This document shows, piece after piece, positions 45,545-56,081 of a stretch of DNA of 64,000 bases. The stretch's first letter is position 1, and every line of letters begins with the position of its first letter. Origin of the DNA: Oceanobacillus sojae. GTDB taxonomy: Bacteria > Bacillota > Bacilli > Bacillales > Amphibacillaceae. Position numbers and translations under genes: made by a program. The DNA is taken from assembly GCF_900162665.1 (NCBI RefSeq), contig NZ_LT727809.1, positions 113,965-177,964 of the forward strand. The letters are read 5' to 3'. The notes beneath the pieces are model-generated. The model was not told the origin of the DNA, ran no database searches, and saw only the letters and a program-made list of their open reading frames with translations.

Positions 45545-47305
45545 ATGAGAAACACAAAAATTGTATGTACAATTGGGCCGGCATCGGAATCAATAGAAAC
45601 ATTAGAGAAGTTAATTGATGCAGGAATGAATGTTGCCAGATTAAACTTCTCCCATGGAGATTTTGATGAGCATGGTGCCAGAATTAATAATATTCGTGAG
45701 GCAGCTGCTAAGAAAAATAAAACAGTAGCTATTCTTCTTGATACTAAAGGGCCGGAAATTCGTACAGGAAACTTTAAAGAAGGAAGAGCAGATATTGTTC
45801 AGGGCGAAAAAGTAATTATTTCAATGAAGGAAGTTGAAGGAACTGCTGAACGGTTCTCCATTACGTATGATGGATTAATCAACGACGTTCATGAAGGATC
45901 TAAAATCCTGCTGGATGATGGACTTATCGAACTGGAAGTAAAAGAAATTAATCAGGACAGTGGAGAAATTATCACTGTTGCGTTAAACTCCGGAGAAATT
46001 AAAAACAAAAAAGGAGTTAACGTTCCAAATGTATCCGTCAATCTTCCCGGAATTACAGAAAAGGATACCAATGATATTATTTTTGGAGTGGAACAAGGGG
46101 TGGACTTTATTGCAGCATCCTTTGTCCGCCGCCCTTCAGACGTATTAGAAATTAAAGAAGTATTAGAGCAGCATAATGCAGAGCATATTAAAATTATCCC
46201 TAAAATTGAAAACCAGGAGGGTGTAGATAATATTAACAGCATCCTGGAGGTCAGTGATGGTTTAATGGTTGCACGTGGAGATCTTGGTGTGGAAATTCCT
46301 GCAGAAGATGTTCCTCTTGTACAGAAAAAACTCATCAAAAAATGTAATACAGCCGGGAAACCAGTTATTACAGCAACACAAATGTTAGATTCGATGCAAA
46401 GGAACCCTCGTCCGACCCGAGCAGAGGCTTCTGACGTTGCAAATGCAATTTTTGACGGCACAGATGCAATCATGCTTTCCGGTGAAACAGCAGCTGGTAC
46501 TTATCCGGTTGAATCTGTACAAACCATGAGTAATATTGCATTAAAAGCAGAATCTGCATTAAATCATAAAGCTATTTTAGAAGAACGTTCTAAAAATGTT
46601 GATATGGAGATCAGGGAAGCTATTACACAATCCGTTTCTCATACAGCATATAACTTGAATATAGGTACAATTATTACACCGACAGAAAGCGGATCAACAT
46701 CCCGTATGGTTTCAAAATATCGTCCTAAAGCAACGATTATTGCTGTAACAGTCGATGAAATAGTAAACCGTCAGCTTTCACTTGTCTGGGGCGTCCATGC
46801 AGTTATGGGCACACCGACAAAATCTACAGATGAGATGTTAGAAGTAGCTGTAAAACGGGGACTTGAAGCAGAAGTATGTAAACGCGGAGATACAGTACTT
46901 GTTGTTGCAGGAGTGCCTGCCGGTGAAAAAGGTACAACAAACCTAATGAAAGTCCATGTCATTGGTGATGTTGTGGCGAAAGGACAAGGAATCGGCAGAA
47001 GTAAAGCGTACGGGCATGTTGTCTTTGCTAAAAATAATGAAGAAGCATTAACTCGTATGAATGAAGGAGATATCCTTGTGACGCATGCTACCGAAAAAGA
47101 AATGATGCCGGCAATCGAGAAAGCTTCTGCAATTATTACAGAAGAAGGCGGTCTGACTTCTCATGCGGCAGTAGTTGGTGTCAGCATTGGAATCCCGGTT
47201 ATTGTTGGCGTAGAGAATGTTTTTGAGGTACTGAAGGATGGCCAGGATATTACTGTAGACAGCAGCCGTGGACAGGTCTATGCCGGTCATGCAGGCGTAC
47301 TGTAA
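45545..47305 (+). CDS. pyk: Pyruvate kinase with C-terminal PEP-utilising domain
   Basis: A 586-residue glycolytic enzyme. Catalytic motifs: [10 protein letters not shown] at the start, [12 protein letters not shown] (about 28-39), [12 protein letters not shown] (about 67), [14 protein letters not shown] with the catalytic Lys (about 217-230), [12 protein letters not shown] (about 239) and [10 protein letters not shown] (about 273). Residues about 475-586 form the extra phosphohistidine-like domain found in Bacillus enzymes, with [11 protein letters not shown] (about 536). AAGGAGG precedes the ATG. A strong terminator follows. Confidence 0.97.
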   Translation: MRNTKIVCTIGPASESIETLEKLIDAGMNVARLNFSHGDFDEHGARINNIREAAAKKNKTVAILLDTKGPEIRTGNFKEGRADIVQGEKVIISMKEVEGTAERFSITYDGLINDVHEGSKILLDDGLIELEVKEINQDSGEIITVALNSGEIKNKKGVNVPNVSVNLPGITEKDTNDIIFGVEQGVDFIAASFVRRPSDVLEIKEVLEQHNAEHIKIIPKIENQEGVDNINSILEVSDGLMVARGDLGVEIPAEDVPLVQKKLIKKCNTAGKPVITATQMLDSMQRNPRPTRAEASDVANAIFDGTDAIMLSGETAAGTYPVESVQTMSNIALKAESALNHKAILEERSKNVDMEIREAITQSVSHTAYNLNIGTIITPTESGSTSRMVSKYRPKATIIAVTVDEIVNRQLSLVWGVHAVMGTPTKSTDEMLEVAVKRGLEAEVCKRGDTVLVVAGVPAGEKGTTNLMKVHVIGDVVAKGQGIGRSKAYGHVVFAKNNEEALTRMNEGDILVTHATEKEMMPAIEKASAIITEEGGLTSHAAVVGVSIGIPVIVGVENVFEVLKDGQDITVDSSRGQVYAGHAGVL

Positions 47306-47328
47306 ACATATAAAAAAAATAGGTATAT

Positions 47329-47360
47329 AAAACCCCCGATAGGATATCGGGGGTTTTATT
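47329..47360 (+). terminator. Terminator of pyk
   Basis: Perfect 12-bp stem aaaacccccgat / atcgggggtttt (47329-47340, 47346-47357). Confidence 0.92.
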
Positions 47361-47621
47361 TAAGAATAAAGAAGAGCACTTTTTCCTGTGGAAGCATACA
47401 GGACGTATGTCAGTTCAATTCCTGAGACAACGTTTTTTGATGAAGCGAGTAATCGTAGTCCCGGCATAGTCCCAGGAAGTCGCGAACTTAACCGTGAAAA
47501 TATTCATTTTCAATGATACAATTCAATGGATAGATAATATAGGTATTTCTACTTTTATATATTTCGGGTATATTCTGGGAATGGGTAAAAATACCGCATC
47601 GAGGTAGAAAGGGTGTTGAAA

Positions 47622-48017
47622 ATGAGAAATAAATACCTTCTTCTGGCATTTATAATTATCCCAGCAATAGAGATTGGCGTGTTTCTTTGGTTAAGCCAGC
47701 TTATCGGCGTTTTATGGGTAGTTGGATTAATTATCGGAACAGCAATGCTGGGTATTTTCCTTGCCAGGTATCAGGGGATGGAAGTTTTTAGACGCGCACA
47801 GCTGCAAATACAGAGAGGTACACCGCCAACCGATGAAATTCTCGATGGACTGGCAACGATGCTTGGTGCATTTTTGCTTATTATCCCGGGCTTTGTTTTA
47901 GATATAGTTGGTTTATTATTACTGATACCTTGGACAAGAAATCAATTTAAAAAGCAACTAAAGAAAATAGCAATGCAGCTTGTGGGCAGAAACACAATAA
48001 TTTATCGCCGCTGGTGA
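47622..48017 (+). CDS. fxsA: FxsA family membrane protein
   Basis: A 131-residue FxsA/YtzA family protein with three to four TM helices (about 6-24, 28-47, 73-99) and a basic C-terminus. LARYQGMEVFRRAQLQIQRGTPPTDEILDGL is the conserved loop. In E. coli overproduction of FxsA relieves F-plasmid exclusion of phage T7; the role in Bacillaceae is unknown. ATG 47622 has AAAGGG about 8 bases before; GTG 47613 is an alternative. It is convergent with ytvI, leaving only 4 bases between the stops. Confidence 0.88.
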   Translation: MRNKYLLLAFIIIPAIEIGVFLWLSQLIGVLWVVGLIIGTAMLGIFLARYQGMEVFRRAQLQIQRGTPPTDEILDGLATMLGAFLLIIPGFVLDIVGLLLLIPWTRNQFKKQLKKIAMQLVGRNTIIYRRW

Positions 48018-48021
48018 TAGA

Positions 48022-49128
48022 TTACCCCTTAATGTAAAGAAATAATTGCTGAAATACACCGGATTTTTTGATGGCAAGGATAACCACTAAAATTACAGGA
48101 GCAAGGATAAACCCAAAGACGCCAAACCATTGGATGCCTAAAAACATCCCTATGAGCATCATTAAAGGCGAAATCCCAATAGAAGTTGCCATAATTTTAG
48201 GCTCTATCAATTGTCTGATAATGATGATAAGCCCATAAAGTATGGACAAACCAATTGTTAAAGGGTAATTAAAGGTTAAAAAGCTGAAAAGAATCCAGGG
48301 TACAATAATAATACCAATTCCTAAATACGGGATAAAATCTGCAATTGCTGCAAATAACACAATTGTAAAGGCATGCTCCACACGAAGAATGAGAAGACCG
48401 GCCCATAAAATAACTGCAGAAATACAAACAAGTATAACTTGAGCTTTAAAATAACCAATTACAGCTTCTTTTAAATGAGAGGCTATTTTTTTATGAAGAA
48501 CGTACCAATTAGAAGGTATGATTTCATGAAACTTATTTTGGATGTTATGAAAATCATAGCTGATCATAAGCGTAGCCAGTATAATAAAAATAAAAACAGT
48601 AAAAGAATTTGGCAGCATCATAAGAAAATTTGCCGTTTGTTGTAACAGCATTTGAAAAAAGCGGGTCAATGCTGCAGTAATCGTTTCTGTAAAGGAATTT
48701 ATATATTCATAGACTTCCAAACGATAATCAACATGTAAAGTAGTCAGAAAAGAAAGCAACTGATCATATAAAGGTAATATATGGATATCTAACACCTGTT
48801 GAAATTGTTCCATCATGTGGTGAAAATAGGCGGGCAGCCTGTCCGATAAGTAAAGAATGCCCTGATAGACCTCGCTAACTAAAAAGAATAAAGCAAATGT
48901 AAACAAACTGAAAAAAAGAATAAATGTGCTGATTAAAGCAAGCAGCCTTGGCATTTTCAGCCTTTCTGCAAAAAATCTGATGAAGGGCTGAAAGAGAAGC
49001 GATAGTAAGAATGCTATCAGAATAGGATATATATAAGGGAAAAGCATATAGAGAAGAAAAATACTGCCGAGTAAAATGATAATGATAATAAGACTGCGGA
49101 TAAGTTGTCCAGCGATTTTTGATTGCAT
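48022..49128 (-). CDS. ytvI: Sporulation membrane protein YtvI (AI-2E transporter family)
   Basis: A 368-residue polytopic membrane protein of the AI-2E/PerM superfamily with about eight TM helices. Characteristic regions are the N-terminal pair of helices, a long soluble loop (about 75-150), and the C-terminal ADFIPYLGIGIIIVPWILF, EPKIMATSIGISPLMMLIGMF and FGFILAPVILVV. The name reflects the B. subtilis ortholog between fxsA and the citZ operon, reported as sporulation-related. Substrate unknown. The repeat copy 2 lies directly upstream of its promoter region. Confidence 0.88.
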   Translation of the reverse strand: MQSKIAGQLIRSLIIIIILLGSIFLLYMLFPYIYPILIAFLLSLLFQPFIRFFAERLKMPRLLALISTFILFFSLFTFALFFLVSEVYQGILYLSDRLPAYFHHMMEQFQQVLDIHILPLYDQLLSFLTTLHVDYRLEVYEYINSFTETITAALTRFFQMLLQQTANFLMMLPNSFTVFIFIILATLMISYDFHNIQNKFHEIIPSNWYVLHKKIASHLKEAVIGYFKAQVILVCISAVILWAGLLILRVEHAFTIVLFAAIADFIPYLGIGIIIVPWILFSFLTFNYPLTIGLSILYGLIIIIRQLIEPKIMATSIGISPLMMLIGMFLGIQWFGVFGFILAPVILVVILAIKKSGVFQQLFLYIKG

Positions 49129-49225
49129 GATATTTCCCCCAAATAAACGACCTTATTGTAATCTATGATTTTATATAGCAAAGTAGAAGTATTAAGGTAT
49201 TTTTGAATTCTCCTTTTGGACCGGG

Positions 49226-49347
49226 GGCTGAGATCACCCGCCCTGCTGAAAGGCGTGTGAATTACTATTCACACGAATGGATCAACTTCGTATTTCAGCA
49301 CATCATACGAGCAAGGATGCACTTATAGCACTTTTTGAACACGCTCT
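49226..49347. repeat. Dispersed repeat, copy 2 (inverted, shorter)
   Basis: Shares, in inverted orientation, the blocks gctgaaaggcgtgtgaat, attcacacgaatggatca, tacgagcaag and cactttttgaac with copy 1 at 45279-45500, and the border ctttttgaacacgctct in direct orientation. It has the cgtgtgaat/attcacacg hairpin (49254-49275) but lacks the 62-nt palindrome. Located between ytvI and citZ. Confidence 0.7.
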
Positions 49348-49771
49348 ATAAGGAATAATTTGATTTAACATGTATAAGTACGGAGGATCCGGCAGTTATT
49401 TTACGAAATTTAAACGGTTTCAATTCACATTCTGCCTATTATCATTTATAATGAAAGATGGGCAGGCAAAAAGGATTGCTTTAATCAAATCAGGGTACAA
49501 ATAAAGATAAAGTTTTTTTCTGAGTTTGTTTAAAAAGTAGAATAATAAATTCTTTGATTCGTAACTTTCAAAAGATTTTGGTTCCACGTTTAATCGTCCA
49601 CGAAACGCGAGTTCCATCACCTGATTGATACTAAGCGAATGTAATAAGATTTGCTTAAATTTATTCCTACATAGCTTTAAACAGCCAAAATTTAGTTTGT
49701 CACCCTTGTATTATTTATTTAATGTAGAACAATATGTAATACTCTGATTAACTGGAAAGGGAGAGGGTAAT
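49348..49771. other. Intergenic region before citZ, nothing recognised
   Basis: About 420 AT-rich bases. A 66-codon minus-strand frame (49420-49620) has no ribosome site of quality and no recognised family, so I do not call it. The citZ promoter should lie in the last 100 bases; ttatttaa-type dyads there could be CcpC targets, but I cannot define one. Confidence 0.5.
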
Positions 49772-50890
49772 ATGTCAACAACAAAAGGATTAGAAAATAT
49801 TGTCGCAACACAATCAGCAATCAGTTCGATCATTGATGATCAATTATCCTATGTTGGTTATAAAATTGATGACTTAGCTGAAAATTCCAGCTTTGAAGAA
49901 ATTATTTATTTACTTTGGAATCAAAAGCTTCCTGCGAAATCAGAATTAGATGCGTTAAAAGCTGATTTAGCAAAGAATATGACAATTTCAGATGATATTA
50001 TTGATCATTTACGTTCATACGACTTGAAACGTGTTCATCCGATGGCAGCTCTACGGACAGCGGTTTCATTATTAGGAGTTTATGATGAAGAAGCAGATGA
50101 TATGGAAGAAGCAGCAAATAAAAGAAAAGCAATCCGCATTCAGGCAAAGATTGCTTCTATCGTAGCTGCATTTGCCAGAATTCGTGATGGAAAAGATCCG
50201 GTTCAGCCAAAAGAAGGTTTAAGCTATGCTGCCAACTTCTTATTTATGCTAAATGGAAAAGAGCCGGAGGACATCGAGGTAGAAGCGATTAATAAAGCGC
50301 TTGTTCTTCATGCGGACCATGAATTAAATGCATCTACGTTTACAGCACGGGTCTGTGTGGCAACACTTTCTGATATTTATTCAGGGCTTGTAGCAGCTAT
50401 TGGAGCTTTAAAAGGCCCATTACACGGCGGAGCAAATGAAAATGTAATGAAGATGCTTCTTGAAATCGGGGAAGAAGAAAATGCTATTCCATATATCAAG
50501 GAAAAATTGGAGAATAAAGAAAAAATTATGGGAATGGGGCATCGTGTATACCGTAACGGGGATCCGAGAGCTAAATTCTTAAAAGAAATGTCTAAGCAAT
50601 TGACAAAACGTACCGGGCAGGAAAAATGGTATAACATGTCTATTAAAATTGAGGACTATGTGAAAGAGCATAAGGGTCTGCCTGCAAACGTTGATTTTTA
50701 CAGTGCATCTGTTTATCACAGCTTAGGTATCAATGAAGATTTATTTACACCGATATTTGCTGTCAGCAGAACTTCCGGCTGGATAGCTCATATTTTAGAG
50801 CAATATGCTGACAACCGCTTGATTCGTCCGCGTGCTGAATATAATGGACCAGACTTACAGGATTATGTTGCTATTGAAGATAGAGGTTAA
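49772..50890 (+). CDS. citZ: Citrate synthase
   Basis: A 372-residue type II-like Gram-positive citrate synthase that joins acetyl-CoA and oxaloacetate. Active-site motifs: ADHELNASTFTARV with His (about 185-198), GPLHGGANENVM with the second His (about 216-227), MGMGHRVYRNGDPRA with His/Arg (about 255-269) and an Asp in PANVDFYSASVY (about 306). AAAGGGAG precedes the ATG. First gene of the citZ-icd-mdh group, the classical Bacillus tricarboxylic acid branch operon. Confidence 0.97.
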   Translation: MSTTKGLENIVATQSAISSIIDDQLSYVGYKIDDLAENSSFEEIIYLLWNQKLPAKSELDALKADLAKNMTISDDIIDHLRSYDLKRVHPMAALRTAVSLLGVYDEEADDMEEAANKRKAIRIQAKIASIVAAFARIRDGKDPVQPKEGLSYAANFLFMLNGKEPEDIEVEAINKALVLHADHELNASTFTARVCVATLSDIYSGLVAAIGALKGPLHGGANENVMKMLLEIGEEENAIPYIKEKLENKEKIMGMGHRVYRNGDPRAKFLKEMSKQLTKRTGQEKWYNMSIKIEDYVKEHKGLPANVDFYSASVYHSLGINEDLFTPIFAVSRTSGWIAHILEQYADNRLIRPRAEYNGPDLQDYVAIEDRG

Positions 50891-50951
50891 TGATAATATC
50901 GTTAAAATGTAGTAGAATGTAATAGGAGTTATTAATAGGAGGTTTTTATCT

Positions 50952-52226
50952 ATGACACAAGGTGAAAAAATTGTAGTAGAAAATGGCGAAATGAATGTAC
51001 CAAATAAACCGGTAATTCCATTTATTGAAGGGGATGGAACCGGTCCTGATATTTGGGCTGCAGCCCGCCGTGTTATCGAAGCATCTGTTGAAAAAGCTTA
51101 TAATGGTGAAAAATCGATCGATTGGTTAGAAGTATATGCCGGTCAAAAAGCTTTTGATAAGACAGGTGAATGGTTACCACAGGATACACTTGATAAAATT
51201 AACGAATATAAGATTGCTATCAAGGGTCCGTTAACTACACCTATCGGTGGCGGTATCCGCTCCCTTAACGTAGCTTTACGTCAAGAATTAGATTTATTTA
51301 CCTGCCTGCGTCCTGTACGTTATTTTGAAGGTGTCCCTTCTCCGGTAAAACGTCCGGAAGATGTAGATATGGTTATTTTCCGTGAAAATACAGAGGATAT
51401 CTATGCTGGTATTGAATGGCAGGAAGGCACTGATGAGGTTAAGAAGGTTCTTGACTTCTTAAAAAATGAAATGGGCGTTAAAAATGTACGTTTCCCTGAA
51501 ACATCAGGCATTGGTGTTAAACCGGTATCTGAAGAAGGTACAAAACGTATTGTTCGTGCTGCCATTGATTATGCGTTAAGTGAAGGACGCAAGAGTGTTA
51601 CTTTAGTACATAAAGGTAACATTATGAAATTTACCGAAGGAGCTTTCAAAAACTGGGGCTATGAAGTTGCTGAACAGGAATTCGGCGATAAAGTATTTAC
51701 TTGGGCTGAATATGACCGCATTGTAGAAGCGGAAGGTAAAGATGCGGCAAACAAAGCACAGGATGATGCATTGGCAGCTGGTAAAATTCTTGTGAAGGAT
51801 TCTATTGCAGACATCTTCTTACAGCAAATCCTTACCCGTCCAAAAGAGTTTGATGTGGTAGCAACAATGAACTTGAATGGTGACTACATTTCTGACGCGT
51901 TAGCTGCACAGGTTGGCGGAATTGGTATTGCTCCGGGAGCAAATATTAACTATGATACTGGACATGCTATTTTTGAAGCAACTCATGGTACTGCTCCAAA
52001 ATATGCAGGATTAGATAAAGTTAACCCGTCTTCTGTTATTCTTTCAGCTGTATTAATGCTTGAGCATTTAGAATGGAGAGAAGCAGCTGACTTAATTACA
52101 AAATCAATGGATAAAACAATTGGTTCGAAAGTGGTAACTTACGACTTTGCCCGCCTTATGGATGGTGCAACAGAAGTGAAATGCTCTGAGTTTGCTGACG
52201 AACTTATTAAAAACATGGAAGCATAA
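50952..52226 (+). CDS. icd: NADP-dependent isocitrate dehydrogenase
   Basis: A 424-residue enzyme making 2-oxoglutarate. Motifs: [12 protein letters not shown] (about 24-35), [18 protein letters not shown] (about 98-115) with the substrate-binding Ser/Asn/Arg, [14 protein letters not shown] (about 138), the Lys of [13 protein letters not shown] (about 219) and [19 protein letters not shown] (about 338), the last part giving NADP preference. TAGGAGG precedes the ATG. It follows citZ after 61 bases and ends in a strong hairpin before mdh. Confidence 0.97.
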   Translation: MTQGEKIVVENGEMNVPNKPVIPFIEGDGTGPDIWAAARRVIEASVEKAYNGEKSIDWLEVYAGQKAFDKTGEWLPQDTLDKINEYKIAIKGPLTTPIGGGIRSLNVALRQELDLFTCLRPVRYFEGVPSPVKRPEDVDMVIFRENTEDIYAGIEWQEGTDEVKKVLDFLKNEMGVKNVRFPETSGIGVKPVSEEGTKRIVRAAIDYALSEGRKSVTLVHKGNIMKFTEGAFKNWGYEVAEQEFGDKVFTWAEYDRIVEAEGKDAANKAQDDALAAGKILVKDSIADIFLQQILTRPKEFDVVATMNLNGDYISDALAAQVGGIGIAPGANINYDTGHAIFEATHGTAPKYAGLDKVNPSSVILSAVLMLEHLEWREAADLITKSMDKTIGSKVVTYDFARLMDGATEVKCSEFADELIKNMEA

Positions 52227-52290
52227 ATAAAAAGCTTTCTATGCTAAAAAGAATATGAAACAGAGTAATTAATTCTGTTAATCCCGAGAG

Positions 52291-52340
52291 AATGTTTGCA
52301 GCAACGATATAAATTATCATTTGCTGCAAACATTTTCTTC
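52291..52340 (+). terminator. Hairpin between icd and mdh
   Basis: Perfect 14-bp stem aatgtttgcagcaa / ttgctgcaaacatt (52291-52304, 52321-52334) followed by ttcttc. Either a terminator or an mRNA processing structure, separating mdh expression from citZ-icd. Confidence 0.75.
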
Positions 52341-52372
52341 AAATAAAGGAAAAACAGTGGGAGGTAAATTTG

Positions 52373-53311
52373 ATGGTTTCTGTACGCAAAAAAGTTTCCG
52401 TTATCGGTTCCGGATTTACAGGAGCAACCACTGCATTAATGGTTGCACAAAAGGAATTGGGAGATGTTGTTCTCGTTGATATTCCGGATATGGAGAACCC
52501 GACGAAGGGAAGAGCATTGGATATGGCGGAAGCAGCCCCGGTTCAAGGTTTTGATGCAAGAGTATCTGGAACTTCGGATTATGGAGATACAAAGGATTCC
52601 GATTTAGTGATTATTACTGCCGGAATTGCACGTAAACCGGGAATGAGCCGGGATGATTTAGTAAATACAAACGCAAAAATAATGAAGTCGGTTACAAAAG
52701 AAATTGTGAAGTATTCCCCGAATGCAATTATTGTTGTACTGACCAATCCTGTTGATGCAATGACGTATACAGTCTATAAAGCATCGGGCTTTCCCAGAGA
52801 ACGTGTAATAGGACAGTCAGGAGTATTGGACACAGCTCGTTTTAGGGCTTTTGTGGCGGAGGAATTAAATATTTCCGTAAAAGATATAACCGGTTTCGTT
52901 CTTGGCGGACATGGTGATGATATGGTTCCGCTTACCCGTTATTCCTATGCTGGAGGAATCCCCCTTGAAAAACTTATTTCTCCAGAACGTCTGGAAGAGA
53001 TTGTGCAGCGGACCCGGACCGGCGGCGGAGAGATTGTAAATCTGTTAGGAAATGGAAGTGCTTATTATGCACCTGCAGCATCGTTAACAGTAATGGCCGA
53101 GGCTATCCTCAAGGATCAGCGCCGTATTTTGCCATCTATCGCTTATTTAAATGGTGAATATGGGTATCAGGATATTTATCTGGGTGTTCCAACCGTTCTC
53201 GGTGGAAAAGGAATGGAAGAAATTATCGAGCTGGATTTAACCGAGGAAGAGAAAGTACAGTTAGATAAATCTGCAGACTCGGTGAAAAAAGTCATAGATA
53301 TTCTCGAATAA
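52373..53311 (+). CDS. mdh: Malate dehydrogenase, lactate dehydrogenase-like type
   Basis: A 312-residue NAD-dependent enzyme oxidising malate to oxaloacetate. Rossmann loop [13 protein letters not shown] (about 8-20), Asp at the end of beta-2 (VVLVDIPD), substrate Arg residues in [16 protein letters not shown] (about 82-97) and near [14 protein letters not shown] (about 144-157), and the catalytic His in [12 protein letters not shown] (about 178-189). ATG 52373 has GGGAGG about 9 bases upstream; a TTG precedes by one codon. Terminator follows. Confidence 0.97.
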   Translation: MVSVRKKVSVIGSGFTGATTALMVAQKELGDVVLVDIPDMENPTKGRALDMAEAAPVQGFDARVSGTSDYGDTKDSDLVIITAGIARKPGMSRDDLVNTNAKIMKSVTKEIVKYSPNAIIVVLTNPVDAMTYTVYKASGFPRERVIGQSGVLDTARFRAFVAEELNISVKDITGFVLGGHGDDMVPLTRYSYAGGIPLEKLISPERLEEIVQRTRTGGGEIVNLLGNGSAYYAPAASLTVMAEAILKDQRRILPSIAYLNGEYGYQDIYLGVPTVLGGKGMEEIIELDLTEEEKVQLDKSADSVKKVIDILE

Positions 53312-53317
53312 ATTTTA

Positions 53318-53361
53318 AAAAAAGCGCAATGGTTTAGAAATTTACCATTGTGCTTTTTTCT
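53318..53361 (+). terminator. Terminator of mdh
   Basis: 16-bp stem aaaaaagcgcaatggt / accattgtgctttttt (53318-53333, 53344-53359) with one G-T pair. Confidence 0.9.
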
Positions 53362-53521
53362 GTTGAGATGGAAGAGATTATACAACAAAACGTTATCTGA
53401 CATAAATTTTCGTTCTTTACTATGATAAAACAGCCCTCACACATATTTTTATTATTTTGTACCCTCTGTCTTCCATGCTGCATAGGCTATTGTACACATT
53501 GAAGGAGAGGATCTGAATGAA

Positions 53522-54934
53522 ATGAGTTTAACTATCCCGCATTTACTGTATGGTTTTTTCACCCTGCTTATTTTAGTGACAATGATTTTCCGGAGAGGGA
53601 TTGTCCTTCCAAGCTTACTGGGAACGTTCGTTATTGCATGGGCCTATAAAGGAAGTATAGTCAGTGGATTTATGGCTATTTTCTATGCTAATTTAGTCGC
53701 TGCTCAGGAGCTTTTCAGCATCTTTTTGATTATTACGTTTATGCTTGCGTTGTTAAATGCACTAAAGGATCTACGGGCAGATGTGCTGATGATTCAGCCG
53801 GTGCAAAAGGTCATGACGAATGGACACCTTTCTTATTTTGTTTTGATTATTGTTACGTATTGTATCTCCTTATTTTTCTGGCCAACTCCAGCTGTCCCGC
53901 TTATTTGTGCTTTACTTGTTCCTGCTGCAATAAGGTCCGGGCTTCCCGCAATTACAGCTGCAGTTGCAATTACCATCGCAGGTCAAGGGATGGCACTATC
54001 CTCTGATTATATTGTTCAGGTAGCGCCGGCTTTATCCGCGAAAGCAGCAGGTGTAGAAACGTCTATAGTTGCAGACCGGTCTCTGGTTCTATCCCTTATT
54101 ACCGGGATAACAGTTGCTGTATTAGCTTATTTATTTTACCGGAAATCGATCCGTTCAAAAGATGATCCTAGAAATCAGGTAGAAGCAGAACAAATTCAAG
54201 ACTATGATTCTTCCGGGCATAAAGCAGCTTCAAAGCATCTGATTAAATGGAGCCGTATTTTTGCTTGGCTGGTGCCGGTTGTTTTGCTGGCGGTAGTTGG
54301 GTATATGCTCTATAATAAATTTTTTGGATCCAGTGAGTTAATTGGCGGAGAAGGTGCTGCCCTTGTAGGGGGAGTAGCGGTTATTTTATTATTACTTGCT
54401 ACAGCTGTATTTGGAAAACGAAATGCGCTGGATTATGTAGGTAATCATATTACAAATGGATTTGTATTTGCCTTTAGAGCAATGGGGCCAGTTATTCCGA
54501 TTGCTGGATTTTTCTTTTTAGGCAGCGCTGAATTTTCTAAGGAAATATTACTTGTAGAAGAAGCCCCATCTTTTTTATTTGAGATTATTACTTCTATCCA
54601 ATCTTTTCTTCCAGAAAGTACAGTCTTTGTTGCTTTTAGTTTATTGTTAGTCGGGATTATCACCGGTTTGGATGGATCTGGTTTTTCGGGATTGCCTTTA
54701 ACGGGAGCTTTGGCTGCATCATTGGAATCTTCTTCTATAGATGCGAGTACATTAGCCGCTATAGGGCAGCTTGGAGCTATTTGGGCAGGCGGTGGAGCAT
54801 TAATTGCCTGGTCATCCCTAATTGCGGTAGCCGGCTTCTGTGGTGTTTCTGCAATAGAATTGGTGAGGAAAAATTTCTTCCCGGTCATTATTGGTTTAGG
54901 GATAGCAACAATTGCAGCAGTTTTTATATTTTAG
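53522..54934 (+). CDS. Polytopic membrane transporter, ion transporter superfamily-like
   Basis: A 470-residue protein with about 12 TM helices. I do not recognise a named family with certainty. The glycine-rich half-repeat segments (FFWPTPAVPLICALLVPAAI, TGLDGSGFSGLPLTGALA) and the final sequence of helices resemble anion/carboxylate permeases. Its place behind mdh suggests, but does not prove, a carboxylate substrate. The ATG at 53522 is preceded by ATGAAATGA at 53517-53525, a two-codon reading frame whose stop overlaps this start; AAGGAG (53502-53507) is 9 bases from the first ATG and 14 from the second, so initiation may depend on coupling. Confidence 0.75.
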   Translation: MSLTIPHLLYGFFTLLILVTMIFRRGIVLPSLLGTFVIAWAYKGSIVSGFMAIFYANLVAAQELFSIFLIITFMLALLNALKDLRADVLMIQPVQKVMTNGHLSYFVLIIVTYCISLFFWPTPAVPLICALLVPAAIRSGLPAITAAVAITIAGQGMALSSDYIVQVAPALSAKAAGVETSIVADRSLVLSLITGITVAVLAYLFYRKSIRSKDDPRNQVEAEQIQDYDSSGHKAASKHLIKWSRIFAWLVPVVLLAVVGYMLYNKFFGSSELIGGEGAALVGGVAVILLLLATAVFGKRNALDYVGNHITNGFVFAFRAMGPVIPIAGFFFLGSAEFSKEILLVEEAPSFLFEIITSIQSFLPESTVFVAFSLLLVGIITGLDGSGFSGLPLTGALAASLESSSIDASTLAAIGQLGAIWAGGGALIAWSSLIAVAGFCGVSAIELVRKNFFPVIIGLGIATIAAVFIF

Positions 54935-55100
54935 GCTGTAAAACTAATAAAGAGCTTTCTTTTTTTATAAAGAGAGCTCTTTACTGATGAATCATGTACA
55001 TAATAAATTCATGAGCTTATAATTGGGTAAAGAATCATTCATATTTTAAAATGAATATATGGACTGGATATTATTTGAGTGAAAGGGAGGAGTTAAATTG

Positions 55101-56081
55101 ATGAGAGCACTTGTACATGAAAAAGGCAGTTTAAAAATGAGAGAAATGGAATTACAGGAGCCCGGGGGATCAGAAGTAGTTGTTAATCTGAAGGCAGCAG
55201 GAATTAACCGGAGAGATTTAGGTATTCCTAATCGTAGAAAAGGAGCAGAGGAGGCTCTGATACTTGGGTCAGATGGCGCCGGAATCGTTGAAAAAACAGG
55301 CAGAAACGTTACAGATGTAAAAGTTGGAGATGAAGTGATTATTAATCCTGCATTACGATGGAATAGAAATAGTGAAGCTCCACCTGTAGAATTTGATATT
55401 TTAGGGATGCCGGATCATGGAACGTTTGCTGAGAAAATTGTTATTTCTGAAGATCAGGTAGAACCGAAGCCGGCCCATATGAGCTGGGAAGAAGCAGCGG
55501 CGTTTCCATTGGCTGCATTGACAGGTTACCGGGCGATGTTTACAAAAGGTCAGCTTCAAAAAGGAGAGACTGTTTTTATCCCTGGAGCAGGCGGAGGGGT
55601 GGCAACTTATTTAATTGCTTTTGCGAAAAATATTGGTGCCCGGGTTATTACAACATCAAGAAGTGCTGAGAAAAGAGAAAAGGCTGTAAAACTTGGAGCA
55701 GATGTTGTTATTGATACAGCTGATAACTGGAAAGAAAGGCTGGCCAATGAGACAATTGATATGGTTATTGATAGTAACGGAAAAGCAACCTTCAGCCGCT
55801 CTTTAGCTATTTTGAAGAAGGGAGGAAGATTTGTAACATTCGGCGCAACTACGGACGATATTGTGGAGTTTGATCTGCGTTCTTTCTTTTATGGGCAGTA
55901 CAAGCTTATCGGATCCACGATGGGCTGCAGGGAAGAATTGATTGCTGCTCTTGAGCATGCTGAACAATACCAATTACATCCGGTGGTCGATCGTGTTTTT
56001 TCTCTCGATCAAAGTTTAGATGCATTCAGCTATTTAGATGGAGGAAAGCAATTTGGAAAGGTGATTATCCGTATTTCTTAA
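55101..56081 (+). CDS. MDR-family zinc-less oxidoreductase (YogA-like)
   Basis: A 326-residue quinone-oxidoreductase/enoyl-reductase-like member of the medium-chain dehydrogenases. The GroES-like part shows LKAAGINRRDLGI (about 32-44) and LGSDGAGIVEKTG; there is no catalytic or structural Cys cluster. The cofactor domain has FIPGAGGGVATYLIAFAKNIGARVITTSRS (about 158-187), which points to NADP. Substrate unknown. ATG 55101 follows GGGAGG by 10 bases; TTG 55098 is an alternative. Monocistronic, followed at once by a GNAT remnant. Confidence 0.85.
   Translation: MRALVHEKGSLKMREMELQEPGGSEVVVNLKAAGINRRDLGIPNRRKGAEEALILGSDGAGIVEKTGRNVTDVKVGDEVIINPALRWNRNSEAPPVEFDILGMPDHGTFAEKIVISEDQVEPKPAHMSWEEAAAFPLAALTGYRAMFTKGQLQKGETVFIPGAGGGVATYLIAFAKNIGARVITTSRSAEKREKAVKLGADVVIDTADNWKERLANETIDMVIDSNGKATFSRSLAILKKGGRFVTFGATTDDIVEFDLRSFFYGQYKLIGSTMGCREELIAALEHAEQYQLHPVVDRVFSLDQSLDAFSYLDGGKQFGKVIIRIS

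Noticed and set aside
45952..46473. 173-codon minus-strand frame inside pyk
   Set aside because: Antisense to the catalytic region of pyruvate kinase; typical mirror frame of a strongly coding sequence.
49420..49620. 66-codon minus-strand frame before citZ (MELAFRGRLNVEP...)
   Set aside because: No convincing ribosome site, no recognised family and surrounded by AT-rich non-coding sequence; possible relic only.
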